Shown here: in pieces, positions 20,630 to 31,800 of the stretch
How positions within the stretch are numbered: the stretch's first letter is position 1
How the letters are laid out: every line of letters begins with the position of its first letter
Assembly: GCA_011947345.1 (NCBI GenBank)
Contig: JAAVTG010000672.1
Coordinates: 620,001-684,000 of the forward strand
DNA: 64,000 nt
Direction of reading: 5' to 3'
Origin: Phytophthora quininea
Taxonomy: Eukaryota > Oomycota > Peronosporomycetes > Peronosporales > Peronosporaceae
Translations under genes and position numbers: made by a program
Notes under the pieces: generated by a model
Told to the model about the DNA's origin: nothing
Seen by the model: only the letters and a program-made list of their open reading frames with translations
The model's database searches: none

Positions 20630-20631
20630 TA

Positions 20632-21484
20632 CCGCGCCATTTGCTCGGTTCGTCGATGCCGCCGTCAGTGCGGTTGAAAGCGACTGCCTTCCAAATCTCT
20701 GCGAGAGTCGAGAGAGCTAGAGACAGAGAACTGACACTGTTGCCCATAACTGCGGTTTGCTGCGATTACCGAAGAAAGGGGCCGGGCTCGGATGATATTC
20801 ATCAGGCGAGTGCGATTGCTTGACATTAATATGTGAATCACGCCGACATCGAGCAATCGGCGAGGACCATAATCCAAAAGGAAGGTGCATGTTTGGCTGC
20901 GGCGAAAGCGACAATGAGCTCAAGATTGCAGGCGAACGAGTTTTCACTTAGTGCTGGTCAGTGTCGACTAGCGCGAGCCGTCGATTTCGCTTCAGAACTG
21001 AAGTTCGAACTCCACAATCGCAAACGATGTGTTGAAAGCAATGCCCTAATAGCGTGTTTCTTTGTCGTAGCCAGCGCGTACACTTCGAAAGCACGAATTA
21101 TGTGATCGCTCGTTTGATGGGGAACCATTGAACTTGGGGCGAGTCATTTGGCGACATTATGCTCGTTTGTCGGTGAAGCTCTTCGATGTCTTGATAGTAC
21201 AGAAGAGCTGACGACTTGATTTTCTTTAGGCTAGAAGATCCGACCGTTAATGCTACCCTCCTCGACACTACGTGAACTATTCGGTGTCGCTTGATAGTGG
21301 TTGCCGCACTTCTTTTAGCTTTAGTCAATGCCAACACGTTTACAGATGATGAAGTCGGTCGAGCGGCAATTCTTGAACTTCATACACGGACAGCATCGGC
21401 TCGGCAACTTTTACTGTGGAAGTTGCAACGAAAATACCACCGGTGAAGAGGCAGTCGTAGGGACACATTCTGCTTTCCCTCTTT
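20632..21484. other. Intergenic, no gene recognised
   Basis: Contains the diverged 5' flank of transporter copy 4 and the upstream region of the LRR gene at 21485. No coding frame with a recognisable motif was found. Confidence 0.55.
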
Positions 21485-22458
21485 ATGGAGCTGACAGCCG
21501 ACATCATCAAACGCCGTAGCGGACACTATGACGTCGGCTTGGTGGCGTTGCTGGATGTCTCCAAGATGAAGCTCCGACGACTAGGTCAACTTGAGTCCTG
21601 TTTGAACCTCCTAGAACTTAACCTGGCGCACAATGAGGTAGATATTAAAGTTTTGCTTTGTTGGCGAAACTTTGCTAATGATTTCAATCTGTTGAGTGTA
21701 GCTGCGGTCGCTGGAGGGGATGCCATCGTTACCACTATTGCGCTGTCTTCACTTGAATGACAACCAACTTACATCTATTGGTTCGTAGTCGCTGTCGACA
21801 GAGACAAATATTTATATTCTTTTTTACCACAGACAATCTACCACATTTCCCACAACTTGAAGAGCTTCACGTAGCGGTGGGATCAACTTTTTCTTTAGTT
21901 CGAGAGCAAAACTAAACAGAGTTTCCGCTGCAGGACAATCAGATTCGCAGTATCGACTTCATGGAGTTGGCAGCAGAGGTTTGCCGCGACTCACGCAATG
22001 ATGCCCATCGTTTTAAATTATTATTATTTTCAGCTTCCAAGCCTTCGCGTGCTAAACTTTCGTGGGAATCCCATGGATACCAGTGCTACCATACAAGCAA
22101 CTAAAGCTTTTCCGAGTTTGTTCACTTTGAACGGAGAAGCGCTGACCCTGACTCGGCTGTTGGAAGAAATTTCCAATGACGACTACACTAAGTCGACTGG
22201 TGATGAGGTTAACGCTCCGGTCGACGAAGACCCAACGATCTGCACCGTTGAGGCAGTGGAGGAGGATGATACTGGTGTCAACAAGTTCATTCAAGAAAGC
22301 ACCCGACACCTCCAAGGTTCGTTTGTTCAATCGATGTACGACGTTTCATTTAGTTTCATGCGTTTGTTTGGGTGCCTTTGCTAGATTTATTGCTACAGTG
22401 CAGACACACGCTGAAAGAAGCAAAGCCGGAGACGATCTTCCCAGCGTCACGTTCTTGA
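21485..22458 (+). CDS. LRR protein resembling LRRC61 (six exons)
   Basis: Exons: 21485-21637, 21702-21780, 21833-21876, 21934-21978, 22034-22316 and 22385-22458, all with GT-AG borders. They total exactly 226 codons. The protein (225 residues) starts MELTADIIKRRSGHYD, which resembles the N-terminus of vertebrate LRRC61. It then has four or five leucine-rich repeats (LNLLELNLAHNE, LRCLHLNDNQLTSI, LEELHVADNQIRSI, LRVLNFRGNPM) and an LRR cap (FPSLFTLNGEALT), followed by an acidic tail. Such small LRR proteins act as binding scaffolds; some relatives function at cilia or dynein arms. The role here is unknown. Introns are 51-68 bases, and the first has a clear TGCTAAT branch site. The splice model keeps the LRR spacing intact, which supports it. 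Confidence 0.82.
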
Positions 22459-22624
22459 CTAGTTGTTTATTGCAAGGCATGGATGGGAATTGCAACGACA
22501 AAATAGGACACTCTCGTTGCCTCCGAAGACGTCGAGAACATCACCACATAGTAGGAGAACCGAGAGAAGCAGCAGCTTCACGTTGCAGCTTTCGTAATTC
22601 ACATGCAGACAAACTCTGATGCAA

Positions 22625-23660
22625 TCACACACGCCGCAGCATGTCTTCTTCACTCGTCGCTAATGCGTCTCCGGATTCATTTTCGAAAATGGATTTTCGG
22701 CACGTCGGACACGTCGAATTGACGAGAAGCCATTCGTCCACACAGTCTTTGTGGAAGTGGTGGCCACACGGCAGTACGCGCAGCGGCTGCGCTGGCTCAT
22801 AATCATTCAAACAAATGCAGCAGCACGCGTCTTCCGGTGGGAACATATCTTCTGCATACGTTTTGGTCTCTAACCGGTCGATAATCTACGTACATCAACA
22901 TGCGTTAGCACTGCAAAATAGTCTTGCGTACAGTTCGATAACGCACCTCTTTTGTTGCTCCTTTGCCGCGCATGGGGTCTTGCAATCTGCTTAGTAGTCG
23001 AATGACACACGGCAGGCAGAAGCAGAGCACCGGCAGTAGTGCCAGCAACAGCAAACATGGCAAGAAGATCTTGGCGTACGAGATGACAATCATCCACATG
23101 GCCAACTGGTACATGGCAGATCCGTCGTCGCACCTGGCGCCGTCGCTGATGACCCACATATTGCCCACCAAGAACCAAAACAGTCCTGCCAGGTCCAGTC
23201 CGTACTTGATTTGGCTGAGTGGGGCCATGTATCTCTCTCTAAGAGTCAAAGCATTGTTACTTCTGGCTCCGAACAAGCAGTAGAGTGTCCATTCGAGCAC
23301 CAGCGTCAGCGTCAAGTGCACGGTATGGAGCAGCACCCAGATCTGGATGCGATAGCACAGCGTCTCGCTGCGCCAATGGAGGGCTAGAATAATCGCTGCT
23401 GCCACAATCTGAGGCACGTTCACCACCGAGATGGCCCACATAATGAGTCTGGAGTTGCGCGCATCGCGAGCTTCTTGGACGCTGCTGTTGAGGACGTTAA
23501 GGCGGACGGCGTGGGCTTCATCGGGCGCTGCAGGGCCACGGCCGACGCCTGCAGAAGCCAAGATCCTGGCGCTGGACGGGGAAGTTAGCGAGGAGCTGCT
23601 GGGGCCGCTGGGACGCAGCGCGACGCTCTCCTCGTTGGGCATGGCGACGTCCGTGGGCAT
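22625..23660 (-). CDS. Multi-pass membrane RING-H2 E3 ubiquitin ligase
   Basis: Two exons on the minus strand (23660-22947 and 22885-22625) are joined by a 61-base intron with a GTGCTAAC branch-like motif; together 324 residues. Residues 1 to about 75 are polar. Four hydrophobic segments follow (IIAAAIILALHW region, LLHTVHLTLTLVLEWTLYCLF, LAGLFWFLVGNMWVI, IFLPCLLLLALLPVLCFCLPCV). The C-terminus is a RING-H2 finger: CCCICLNDY, LPCGHHFHKDCVDEW, STCPTCRK. This layout is that of membrane-anchored E3 ligases acting on endomembrane proteins. It is convergent with the LRR gene; 166 bases separate the stops. The substrate is unknown. Confidence 0.85.
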
Positions 23661-24111
23661 ATAGGTCTTGTATGGGATATTGCGGGGCTTCTACGAGGCT
23701 CTGGGAGACGGTCGAGACGGCGTCGGGGAGATGGGAAACAGGAGAAGAAGCTGCAGCTGGTGGAGACCGGATGGAAGTGACGGGGAAGAAGCACGGACCC
23801 GACCAGCGAGTAGATCTGGCTGCTCTCAACCGAAGCTCTGTCTGAGCTATTCTTTTTAAACGGGCGAATGAAAGACGAGGAATAGTCATGATGGGGAATT
23901 CAGCATGGGTCGAATCTGCTTTTCGTCAAATATAGCGGTATGTAACGTCAATATGTTCTGAGCGTTCGTCTACACAAGCACATGCAGTCGCGCAGCAACC
24001 AAAGCGATGTAGTCGTCGTCATTCTTTTAGGTGAAATTGTTGATAAGCGCAAGCAATTGCAACGTCCATCAAACACGCAGTCGCTGTTCGTCTACACTCG
24101 AGTGACTGCTC

Positions 24112-25384
24112 TCACATAAGGAACAACATGAGCGAGTCGACGAGCGAACTGCCGACCGAGTTACCCGTCACGCGCTTGCGCTTCTTGAACAGCAGCGTCG
24201 TCGGAGTCTGAATCGCTGCCAACTCCAAGCGAACTTGTTCAAACGACAAGTGCTGCAGATCCTTCTGGCCGATGGCCATCAGCAAGTCGTCGGGCGTCGC
24301 GTTCTCCAGTCCGGGGCCGAGGTGGCATCCGTCACGGTGCGCACCGCCACCGTGTAGCCATTCGTGCGGTTGGTCTTGTCCGAGCTGTTCATGAGCTTCT
24401 TGTCGTCCTGCGTGCAGTCACGGAGCTGCAGGCCGACGGCGCCACCGCCGTACGTGACTGTGTAGAAGCCCTTGTCGTCCACATTCGATCCAGAGTGAGG
24501 TCGGCCTTCCGCATCCGAGCCAGAGTGCGGTCGATCGCTTGACGGCGCAAGTTCCGCAGGCTTGGGGACGTCGATTTTGAAGCTCTGACGCATCGAGATG
24601 GGGAGCTGTTTCCTCGGTGGCGGAGCGCCCGCTCTCGAGCGCGACTTAGGGCGGTATTGGATCGGCCGCAGCATGAACGGCGGCTTGGCCTCGCTCGTTT
24701 GTTTGTCCGCAGCCGAGGACGACGCCTTGGGTCGGTTAATTGGCGCCAGTGGGAACAGCACGCCGTCTTCTTCCGACCCCGACGAGTCCGACGGCGTCTC
24801 CTCCACCAGCCTCGCAAAGGTCAATTTGCATGGCCGTTGCGACTCCCTCAGAGTCTGGATGATGTCTTCAAAGCGCATCTCGTCCAGTCGGGTCTTGTCC
24901 TCAGTCTCAGTAGCAATAGCCACCAGAACGTCCCCAAGAACAGGCTTGAGGTTCTGGAATTCTTGCGAGATCTTGTTGGCGTCGATGACCGTGATCGCCG
25001 CGTGGAGAGAGCACGGGTCCATGGCCAGAGAGACGCCCAGTGGCTGGCCCTGGGCCCACGTGAACTCGTAGGACCGCACAACGTCGGTGTCCTGGACTTT
25101 AGACGGCACCTCCTTCTCCCTCGACTTGAAGCGCAGCGTCACCGGCAGTTTGGCGCCTCTCAGCACCGTCACGAGCTGGTCGAAGGCCGTGACGGACTGC
25201 AAGTCGGTGCCGTCGTGCAAGTCGTAGGACAAAAGCACGTCCCCTACCGCCAGCGGCGACGCCAACACGGCGGGGCAGGCGTTGGGGGCACTTGGCAGAC
25301 CACGGGCTGGTCGCTCTCGTTGGGCGTGAAGCGCAGCCCCAAGGAGCCCTGGCGCCAGACGACGTCGAACTGGTCCTCGCTCAT
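24112..25384 (-). CDS. Protein with three PDZ-like domains (two frame breaks)
   Basis: From ATG 25384 (MSEDQFDVVWRQGSLGLRF) the protein shows three repeats of a PDZ-like pattern: residues about 5-85, about 105-195, and the C-terminal third (FYTVTYGGGAVGLQLRD through TPTTLLFKKRKR). Each has a carboxylate-binding-loop-like 'xGLxF' strand, a GDVLL/GDVLVAI strand and a final helix-strand. A serine/proline-rich linker separates domains 2 and 3. One base is missing at about 25,284-25,288 (G-run) and one at about 24,313-24,316 (G-run). With both restored the length is 1275, exactly 425 codons, and the third PDZ is completed. The gene is therefore probably intact in reality. PDZ proteins bind C-terminal peptides or lipids as scaffolds; the partner is unknown. 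Confidence 0.75.
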
Positions 25385-25518
25385 GGACACGTTGCTGTGG
25401 AGACGCTGATAGTGAAGTGCTTGCGGGCAGGAAGGCGGCTGTGTCGGTGCAGGCCCATCAAACTGCCCCGCGGACAGCTGGCAGATAGACTTGTTCCAAC
25501 GGATGACTATCTCGAGGG

Positions 25519-25845
25519 TTGTCGTATCTTTATGCTTATAATGACATCGTTTGGGGCGGGAGAGTATCGCTATGCAGGGGTACTGCGGCCAAATTTACCC
25601 ACAAACAACGGCAAGATGGACTGCGATTTGTCCGGCGAGTGGATTTTCCCTTCCGGCGCGAACGAGAGCTGTTTGGCTCACAAGACTCGAGCAGATACGG
25701 CTTTCTTCCGCCTTTCCTCAAGTCGAAGAAGCTGAAGGTCGTCAACATCACGTCTGCCGATAAGACGATTTCGGACCTGATCAAACAAGTGGCAGCAACA
25801 ACGTCGACAGCACCACTGACAATCATGCAACACATAATACAGTAA
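25519..25845 (+). CDS. Possible small gene, uncharacterised
   Basis: A plus-strand frame of 108 codons ends in a plausible folded segment (KSKKLKVVNITSADKTISDL), then IKQVAATTSTAPL, before the stop at 25,845. Another plus-strand frame upstream also looks protein-like (RYAGVLRPNLPTNNG), suggesting a split or frame-broken small gene transcribed away from the PDZ gene. No known domain and no initiator were recognised. It lies between two minus-strand genes. I am not sure it is real. Confidence 0.3.
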   Translation: MSYLYAYNDIVWGGRVSLCRGTAAKFTHKQRQDGLRFVRRVDFPFRRERELFGSQDSSRYGFLPPFLKSKKLKVVNITSADKTISDLIKQVAATTSTAPLTIMQHIIQ

Positions 25846-25859
25846 ACTTGACCTTCAAT

Positions 25860-28800
25860 TTATAGTGTAGCCATTTCACACGGCTGCGGTGCTGGCTCAG
25901 TCGTAGATGAGACTTTGCCACTGCCAGTGCACGATGCAGTTGACAAACTCGGTGATGGAGCGCCGCTGAGCGAAAGTGAACTGCTTGTTGGGCGGCTCCT
26001 CTCGTCGGCAGATCTCCACTTTACGTCGCCCTGGGTTTCGCTCCCAAAGCCAGCGTCACTGAACTCGCCACTCACCTGGCTGCCATTGATGCTGGCACCA
26101 CCACTCGAGTTTTCGCTGCTTTTGACACTGTCATCGCCACCTTCTGCTGGCGTCTGGTCCTTCGGAGTGACGAAGCACAAGTGGATAATGAGGTCAAACG
26201 TGTCTGGACATAGCAGTAGCAAGTGGCTGGTGTTTTCGTCCTCTTCTTGGAACTGGAACTCCCGCAGTTGGTCGGCGTAGATATCTCGCAGTCGCAAGGC
26301 CAACTCCTGCCAGCAAACGCCAGAGACACACAAAAGCTCATCCAGCCGTGGATCTAACGTCTCTAACGGTGTGCAAATAGAGAGCTTCAGACATTCTTCC
26401 AGTTGTTGAGGCCCCACCTCAACACGGAACAAGTCGGCAGGTAGCGCCAGTGTGCGAGCGACGTTCCCCCGGACCGCGAGAGTCGTCAAACAGTAGCCGA
26501 GACCACAGCAAGTCGCGTTCGTAGTGTTGCGCCGCGACCCGGAAAAGCTCTCGGACAAATAGCTGGGCTTCCTGTAAAGCTCGATCCACTGGCAACACGC
26601 CGTTGCCAACGCCAAGCGCTGAGGGCGTACTCTTAAGCAGTAGAAGCTGCACGGACTCTTTGTCGAGCGGTTTCTTCGTAAGTGGCTGGGTTGTGATCAC
26701 CAATGAATACCCACCTAGTGCTTCCGCTGTACGACTAGGAGTTGGAGGCGTGATTGTAGATGGAGGGCGGTGGAAGAAGCTTCCTGATGAAGAATGGCAC
26801 ACGACTGCATCTGGTGTACCGAATTGCAGTAGGTCCAGCACTTCATAACGTGATCCATGGCATGCAATATACCGCAGCAAGATCTGCACAAAGATTGGCT
26901 CGAAGCAGTTCGACTGAAGCGCCGTAGCCTGTAGAGTGACTGTTGTCATGTGAATGACGCAGTCTTGCCAGAGCGTCGACAACGGCGCCGCTGTTTTCGA
27001 CACTGCTAGTGCCGGTGGATGGTGCGGCGCTGGCTGTGCCACTCCTCGGCGCGCAAACCTTGAAACCCGCGAGGCTGGCCTGTGAATATCGCTACCAGAA
27101 GTCGGAGGAGAGCGTCTCGGAATGTTTGGCTTAGCTGCTGAAGCCGGAGGACGTCGATGAGCTGTTAACGTCGCGGAAGTCGGATTCGCACGCTTGCATT
27201 CGTCCGGAGAGTCTGGGAAGGCGTGCAGAAAGCACTGAAGTCCTTTGACAATGTTCTGGAAGGTGTTGGCTTTCTTCCATGCTATAGGCGGCGTCGCAAC
27301 GAGTGCGTCACCTTCGTTGAGATGTTTGCCAACACTATGGCCGTGGTCCCCGTCGCTATCGTGGAAGCTCTTGGCAGCGCTAACCCACTGCAGTAAATGC
27401 TGCTGGAAGTAGCGGATTGTAAAGCCATAAATGAGTGCTTGCGTCTGCAGCTGGGTCCGCAACCATGCAGCAACATGTTGCACTCTAGCGCCTGAAGTCC
27501 CAACATTGCGGTGTCCTTTGGCAGACAGTCGACTTTGGAACCGTAAATCTTGTTGCTCCAAGTCGTGCGAACCAACGACCACTGCAGTGAGCCGCACGCC
27601 CCTGTGGTCGCACTTGGCTTCAAGAACCACGATGGAGGACGTATCGGAATTCTCACTAGAACCTACCTGCCACCCACCAGCTTCAGCAGCAGCTCTTTCA
27701 GGATGGTAGAAGTACTCGGAGAAGCCCTCTCTGCCCGGAGTTTCGCTGACAACTGCTGCAATCCCGCGGTGAACCCCGAGTGCTCGCGCGTGACTACTAC
27801 TACCAGTATTTAATGTTCGGAGTTGACGGAACCCAAGCGTGCGCAGATGGATCGCGTACTCCTTGTAGAACTCTCTCGCCACCTCCAGCCGCAAAGGCTC
27901 CAAATTGTCAGCGACTTGCTCTTTAATGCCCTTGACATCCGCACCGGCACCAGCACCCATACTTTGAACGGTATGTTCGGTATACAACTTCGCTACGGAG
28001 CACTCGTCACGATCAAATACAAACTCACGCTTGTAGCTGAGGAGGTTAACGAGGTCCATGCACGACTGCAGAGCTCGTAGTCGAGGATTCGCACCTGCAT
28101 TTGCTTCGCCATCTGCCGCGCCAATTAATTCGGCAGGGATCCATCGCTCGACAAAAGCAGCTCGGAAACGCTGGTGAAGTAGTAGATGTCCACTTGACAC
28201 CAAATGAGCGACGACATCCTTAGCAACCGGTTCCTCCATTTCTTCGCTAGGCCCCATGGTCCCAAGTTTGTGCAGCAGATTCAACCCAACCGTGTGGCTG
28301 GTCGATCGTGTCTCGAACGCTTCCCAGCGCTTCTCCAACGCTGCACAAAAGAATGGCAAAGGAGTCACGTTCTTCTTGGATGTAATCGTAGCTTCGTCCT
28401 CGTCATCCGCCAGATCCAGAAAATGCCGTCGTTTACCTGTTAAAGTTGCAGCCCAACGCTCCGTATTACCAGGGAAGGCAAAACGAGGTCCCCATGCGCA
28501 CTCCAAACGCTTTTTCCACGAACTGTGAATGCGTCCTGGGTCACTCGAAGTGGTATCACTAGTACCTCGACTACGTGACAGAGTTCCTTGGTCTGGTTGT
28601 CCGGGACCTCTAGGTCCTCTACGCAAAGTGCGACCGCTTCCGCCTGCTGCTAAGCTTCCCGTCGTCGCAGAATCATTTGCAGCTTTCTGGTCCATCTCAC
28701 TGCTAGTCGTAGAAGCTGTACTTATGATAGACTTGGAGTTTCCTCCATCAGTTGGACCATGAGAATGCAGTCGTGGGCCTTTTGTGTTGGAAAGCGGTAA

Positions 28801-31800
28801 ATCCCACGGAGCAACCGCGTCCCCACTACTCCTGAAGCATTCGCTGCGGAGCCGCCTCGCACACCTGGACCAGAAGAGCCCATCCGACCTGGGAAACCTC
28901 CACCTCGAGCTCGAGCCCGAGCTGCCATAAGAGCCGTAGCAGCGCCAGGCCCGCCTCGAAGACGGGCCGCAGCTTCACTACGGTTCGGATAAGGAAGACC
29001 GGGGTTTCCTCCTCCGCCTATTCGTTTGGTAGGAGATGACGACAAGCTGTCAGACGCAATGCTCATAAGAGACCCCGAGCTGCTTGCACTCACGATCCCG
29101 CCACCTCTGGTCCTCGTGTATGACTGGCCACCTGTTGGGATATCTCCATTGCTAAGCAAACTCCTTTGAGATGAAGACTGCCCCGAAGCTTCTCTAGACA
29201 GGTTTGGAATGTTCATGACTGGAGCTCCCAGGTTGGAATTGCTCTTCCCTCGAGGTCGTTGATATTGAGGTTCCAAAGCTTCCGACGTCGACTGGGTCTG
29301 GGCCTCACGCAGGTAAATCCCCAACGACAAGCCTTCGATGGAACGCAAGCGGCTCCCATCTAACACCTTCGGAAACCACTCGTTCGACTCTAATATCGTC
29401 AGTACAGGCGGCCAATATTCGATGAAGTGAACGGTCGAGTCTTTGCAAGCAATCGCGCCGCTTTTCCCCAAGCTTTTGCCAGTTCGTTCCGTTCTTCCGA
29501 CGGTCAAGAACAAACTGCGGGGCTGTACCACTGGGCACCCGTTAGGTGCCGCTGCTGATAGACCCGTCTTCTCAAACAACAGACTTGATAGCAGCCTCTC
29601 ACGAAGTGATGTCCATGTAAGCACCCTCGCCAAATGTGTCGCCAATGCTTCGATTAGAGCGTTGCTCATATTGTACCCATATACCTGTAGCCCCTTGTCC
29701 GTAGACAAGTCAATCACGTAGTAAAAAGACCTTTTCGAGCCCACATCGTCGCTGGCTTCCGCTTTCTGATGACTTCCGCTGCCCTTGTGATAAAGCAATG
29801 CGTCTCTCTCAGAGAAACTCGAGCATTTAGATGAGTGTGCAGCTTGTTGCATCATGTTCCCCATGACCCCAATCAACGAGGAAGACGTCCCGGACACAGA
29901 CGACGCGTTGTTCCTCTGCGTTAGCGAGTTGGCTTCCGACGTCCAAGCAAGCGGTGTGCGGCCAGATACAGAATCAATATCCGACACTTCGGAGTGGATG
30001 GAATCTGTTCGCATCAACGGTTCGATGTGGTTAATTGCTGAGCTCATGGATGCAGTCGTCTCAGCATCAGAGTCACTTGAATCATCTTCGTCGCCGTCTT
30101 CTGTGGCGCCAGGATGCTTAACAACTAAACGGAAATCATCTCGCGACAGTTCGATGGAGTTGGCGTGGATACCGTCAAAGCGGTGAGAAATACTCTCGTA
30201 GATCCCCGAATGTTTCGCTTTGGCATAAATGCTCGGCCGCATGTGGTGCGGAAGACAACTTAAAAGCTGCGAACTTGGGCTACGACATGCTCGATGTCCC
30301 AGGGTGCAACCGGTGCGTTCAACCCCAATTTCGTCACTGACGACGATGGCAGATCGCAGGCGCTTTCAAAAAGCGATATCAATGTTTCCACGTCCTCAGG
30401 AAGTTTGACGTGGGAACCAATGTGTATACCTCCGCTCGCCGTACTATCGCTACTGACATCGGTGACATGGCTGCTACTTGTCTGAAGATTTCGGATCATC
30501 ACCTCGATATGATAGTCATACAGAGCTTCGTCTAAGAAAGCTTCTATCACTTGACTCAGCTCCAGCGTATGAATTGAGCCTCGCGTCCAAACTTGGCATC
30601 TTGCCACAAGCGAACTCGAGTCTCGTGCTGTTTCTTCGTCAGGATATAGCGACGCGAGTCCCGGGATATCGTGCATTCTTTTTCCTTTCGCAATTCCAGG
30701 GAGCTTCCATCGTTTAAGGTGGGGCAATTTCGTAAAAGATCAACACGCATAAGCGCAAGCCCCTTTCCTACTCGAGACACAAAGCCTGGTGATAGCCGTA
30801 AGTCTGGGTTCAAATTGAGAACGTACGACTTCTGGGCAACGCTTTCAGCAGTTAGTGTAGCATCTGTTGACGTGGCGTCACTAGGAGAACTTATTCTTGT
30901 CCCCTGGGAGAAAAACACAGGAGACAAAATCGTTGCATCGAAGGATGAGCCTCCTTCTTCTTTCTGGTCCCGATGACGTCCTGGCACAGCTTTTCCGTCG
31001 CCAAACCAAGCTGGGTGCAAGGAGGCATTATCATGAGTAACAAGCGCACTCATACCGCCCTGTTCTCCTTTCGCTGGTTTACTAGGTTCCTTTCCGGGAA
31101 GACTACTTTGCCGTGTGCTGCGGAATGATCCTGATTGGGGAGGTAATGGCGCACCAATCGCAACCGGGCGAATGTACGGTGCCAGTTTCAACGTTTGCTC
31201 CAAGTAGTGGAATAGTGTTCCACATTCGGTCGGATTGCCCGGAAGGATGTAATCCACCGTGCTGGCAGGTTTGGCTGCAGGAGGACACAGGAATGCTAGG
31301 TCCGTTTGACTCAGTTGGAACTTGGTATTCCGCGCTAGTAGCTTCATGAGCACAACCTGTGTTGCCTCATCCAGCTTCCTTTCGAGAAGTCGACATAGCT
31401 CGTGTGTCACTTCCTCGCCCGCTTCGGATACGCCAAACACTTCAAGAAGAATGCCAGGAACCCCGGCTGGTGTTGTAGTAGCTGCTGCAGTCGTGGTGCC
31501 TCCATTACTCCCGCCGGTACTAGATCGCGTAAGCCCACCGCGATTTTGGCGTTCTTCTGCGGGCTGGCCACCTACAGTTTTGGTCGGTGAAAGGTTGGAT
31601 CGTAAAAGATACTAATCTTCATGTAAAACACGTGTCCATCGCGGTCACGATACACAAAAATGTGGCGTCGGTTGTGAACTTGGAACTGCTCCAGCGCTGA
31701 CGTGCACAGCATGTTGAGCGCAAAGTTCGGCGCCAGACGCTCATGGAGCTTGAAGAAAGACGAATACCGCAAGTCGCATTCGAATTGCCCCGGCCAAAAG

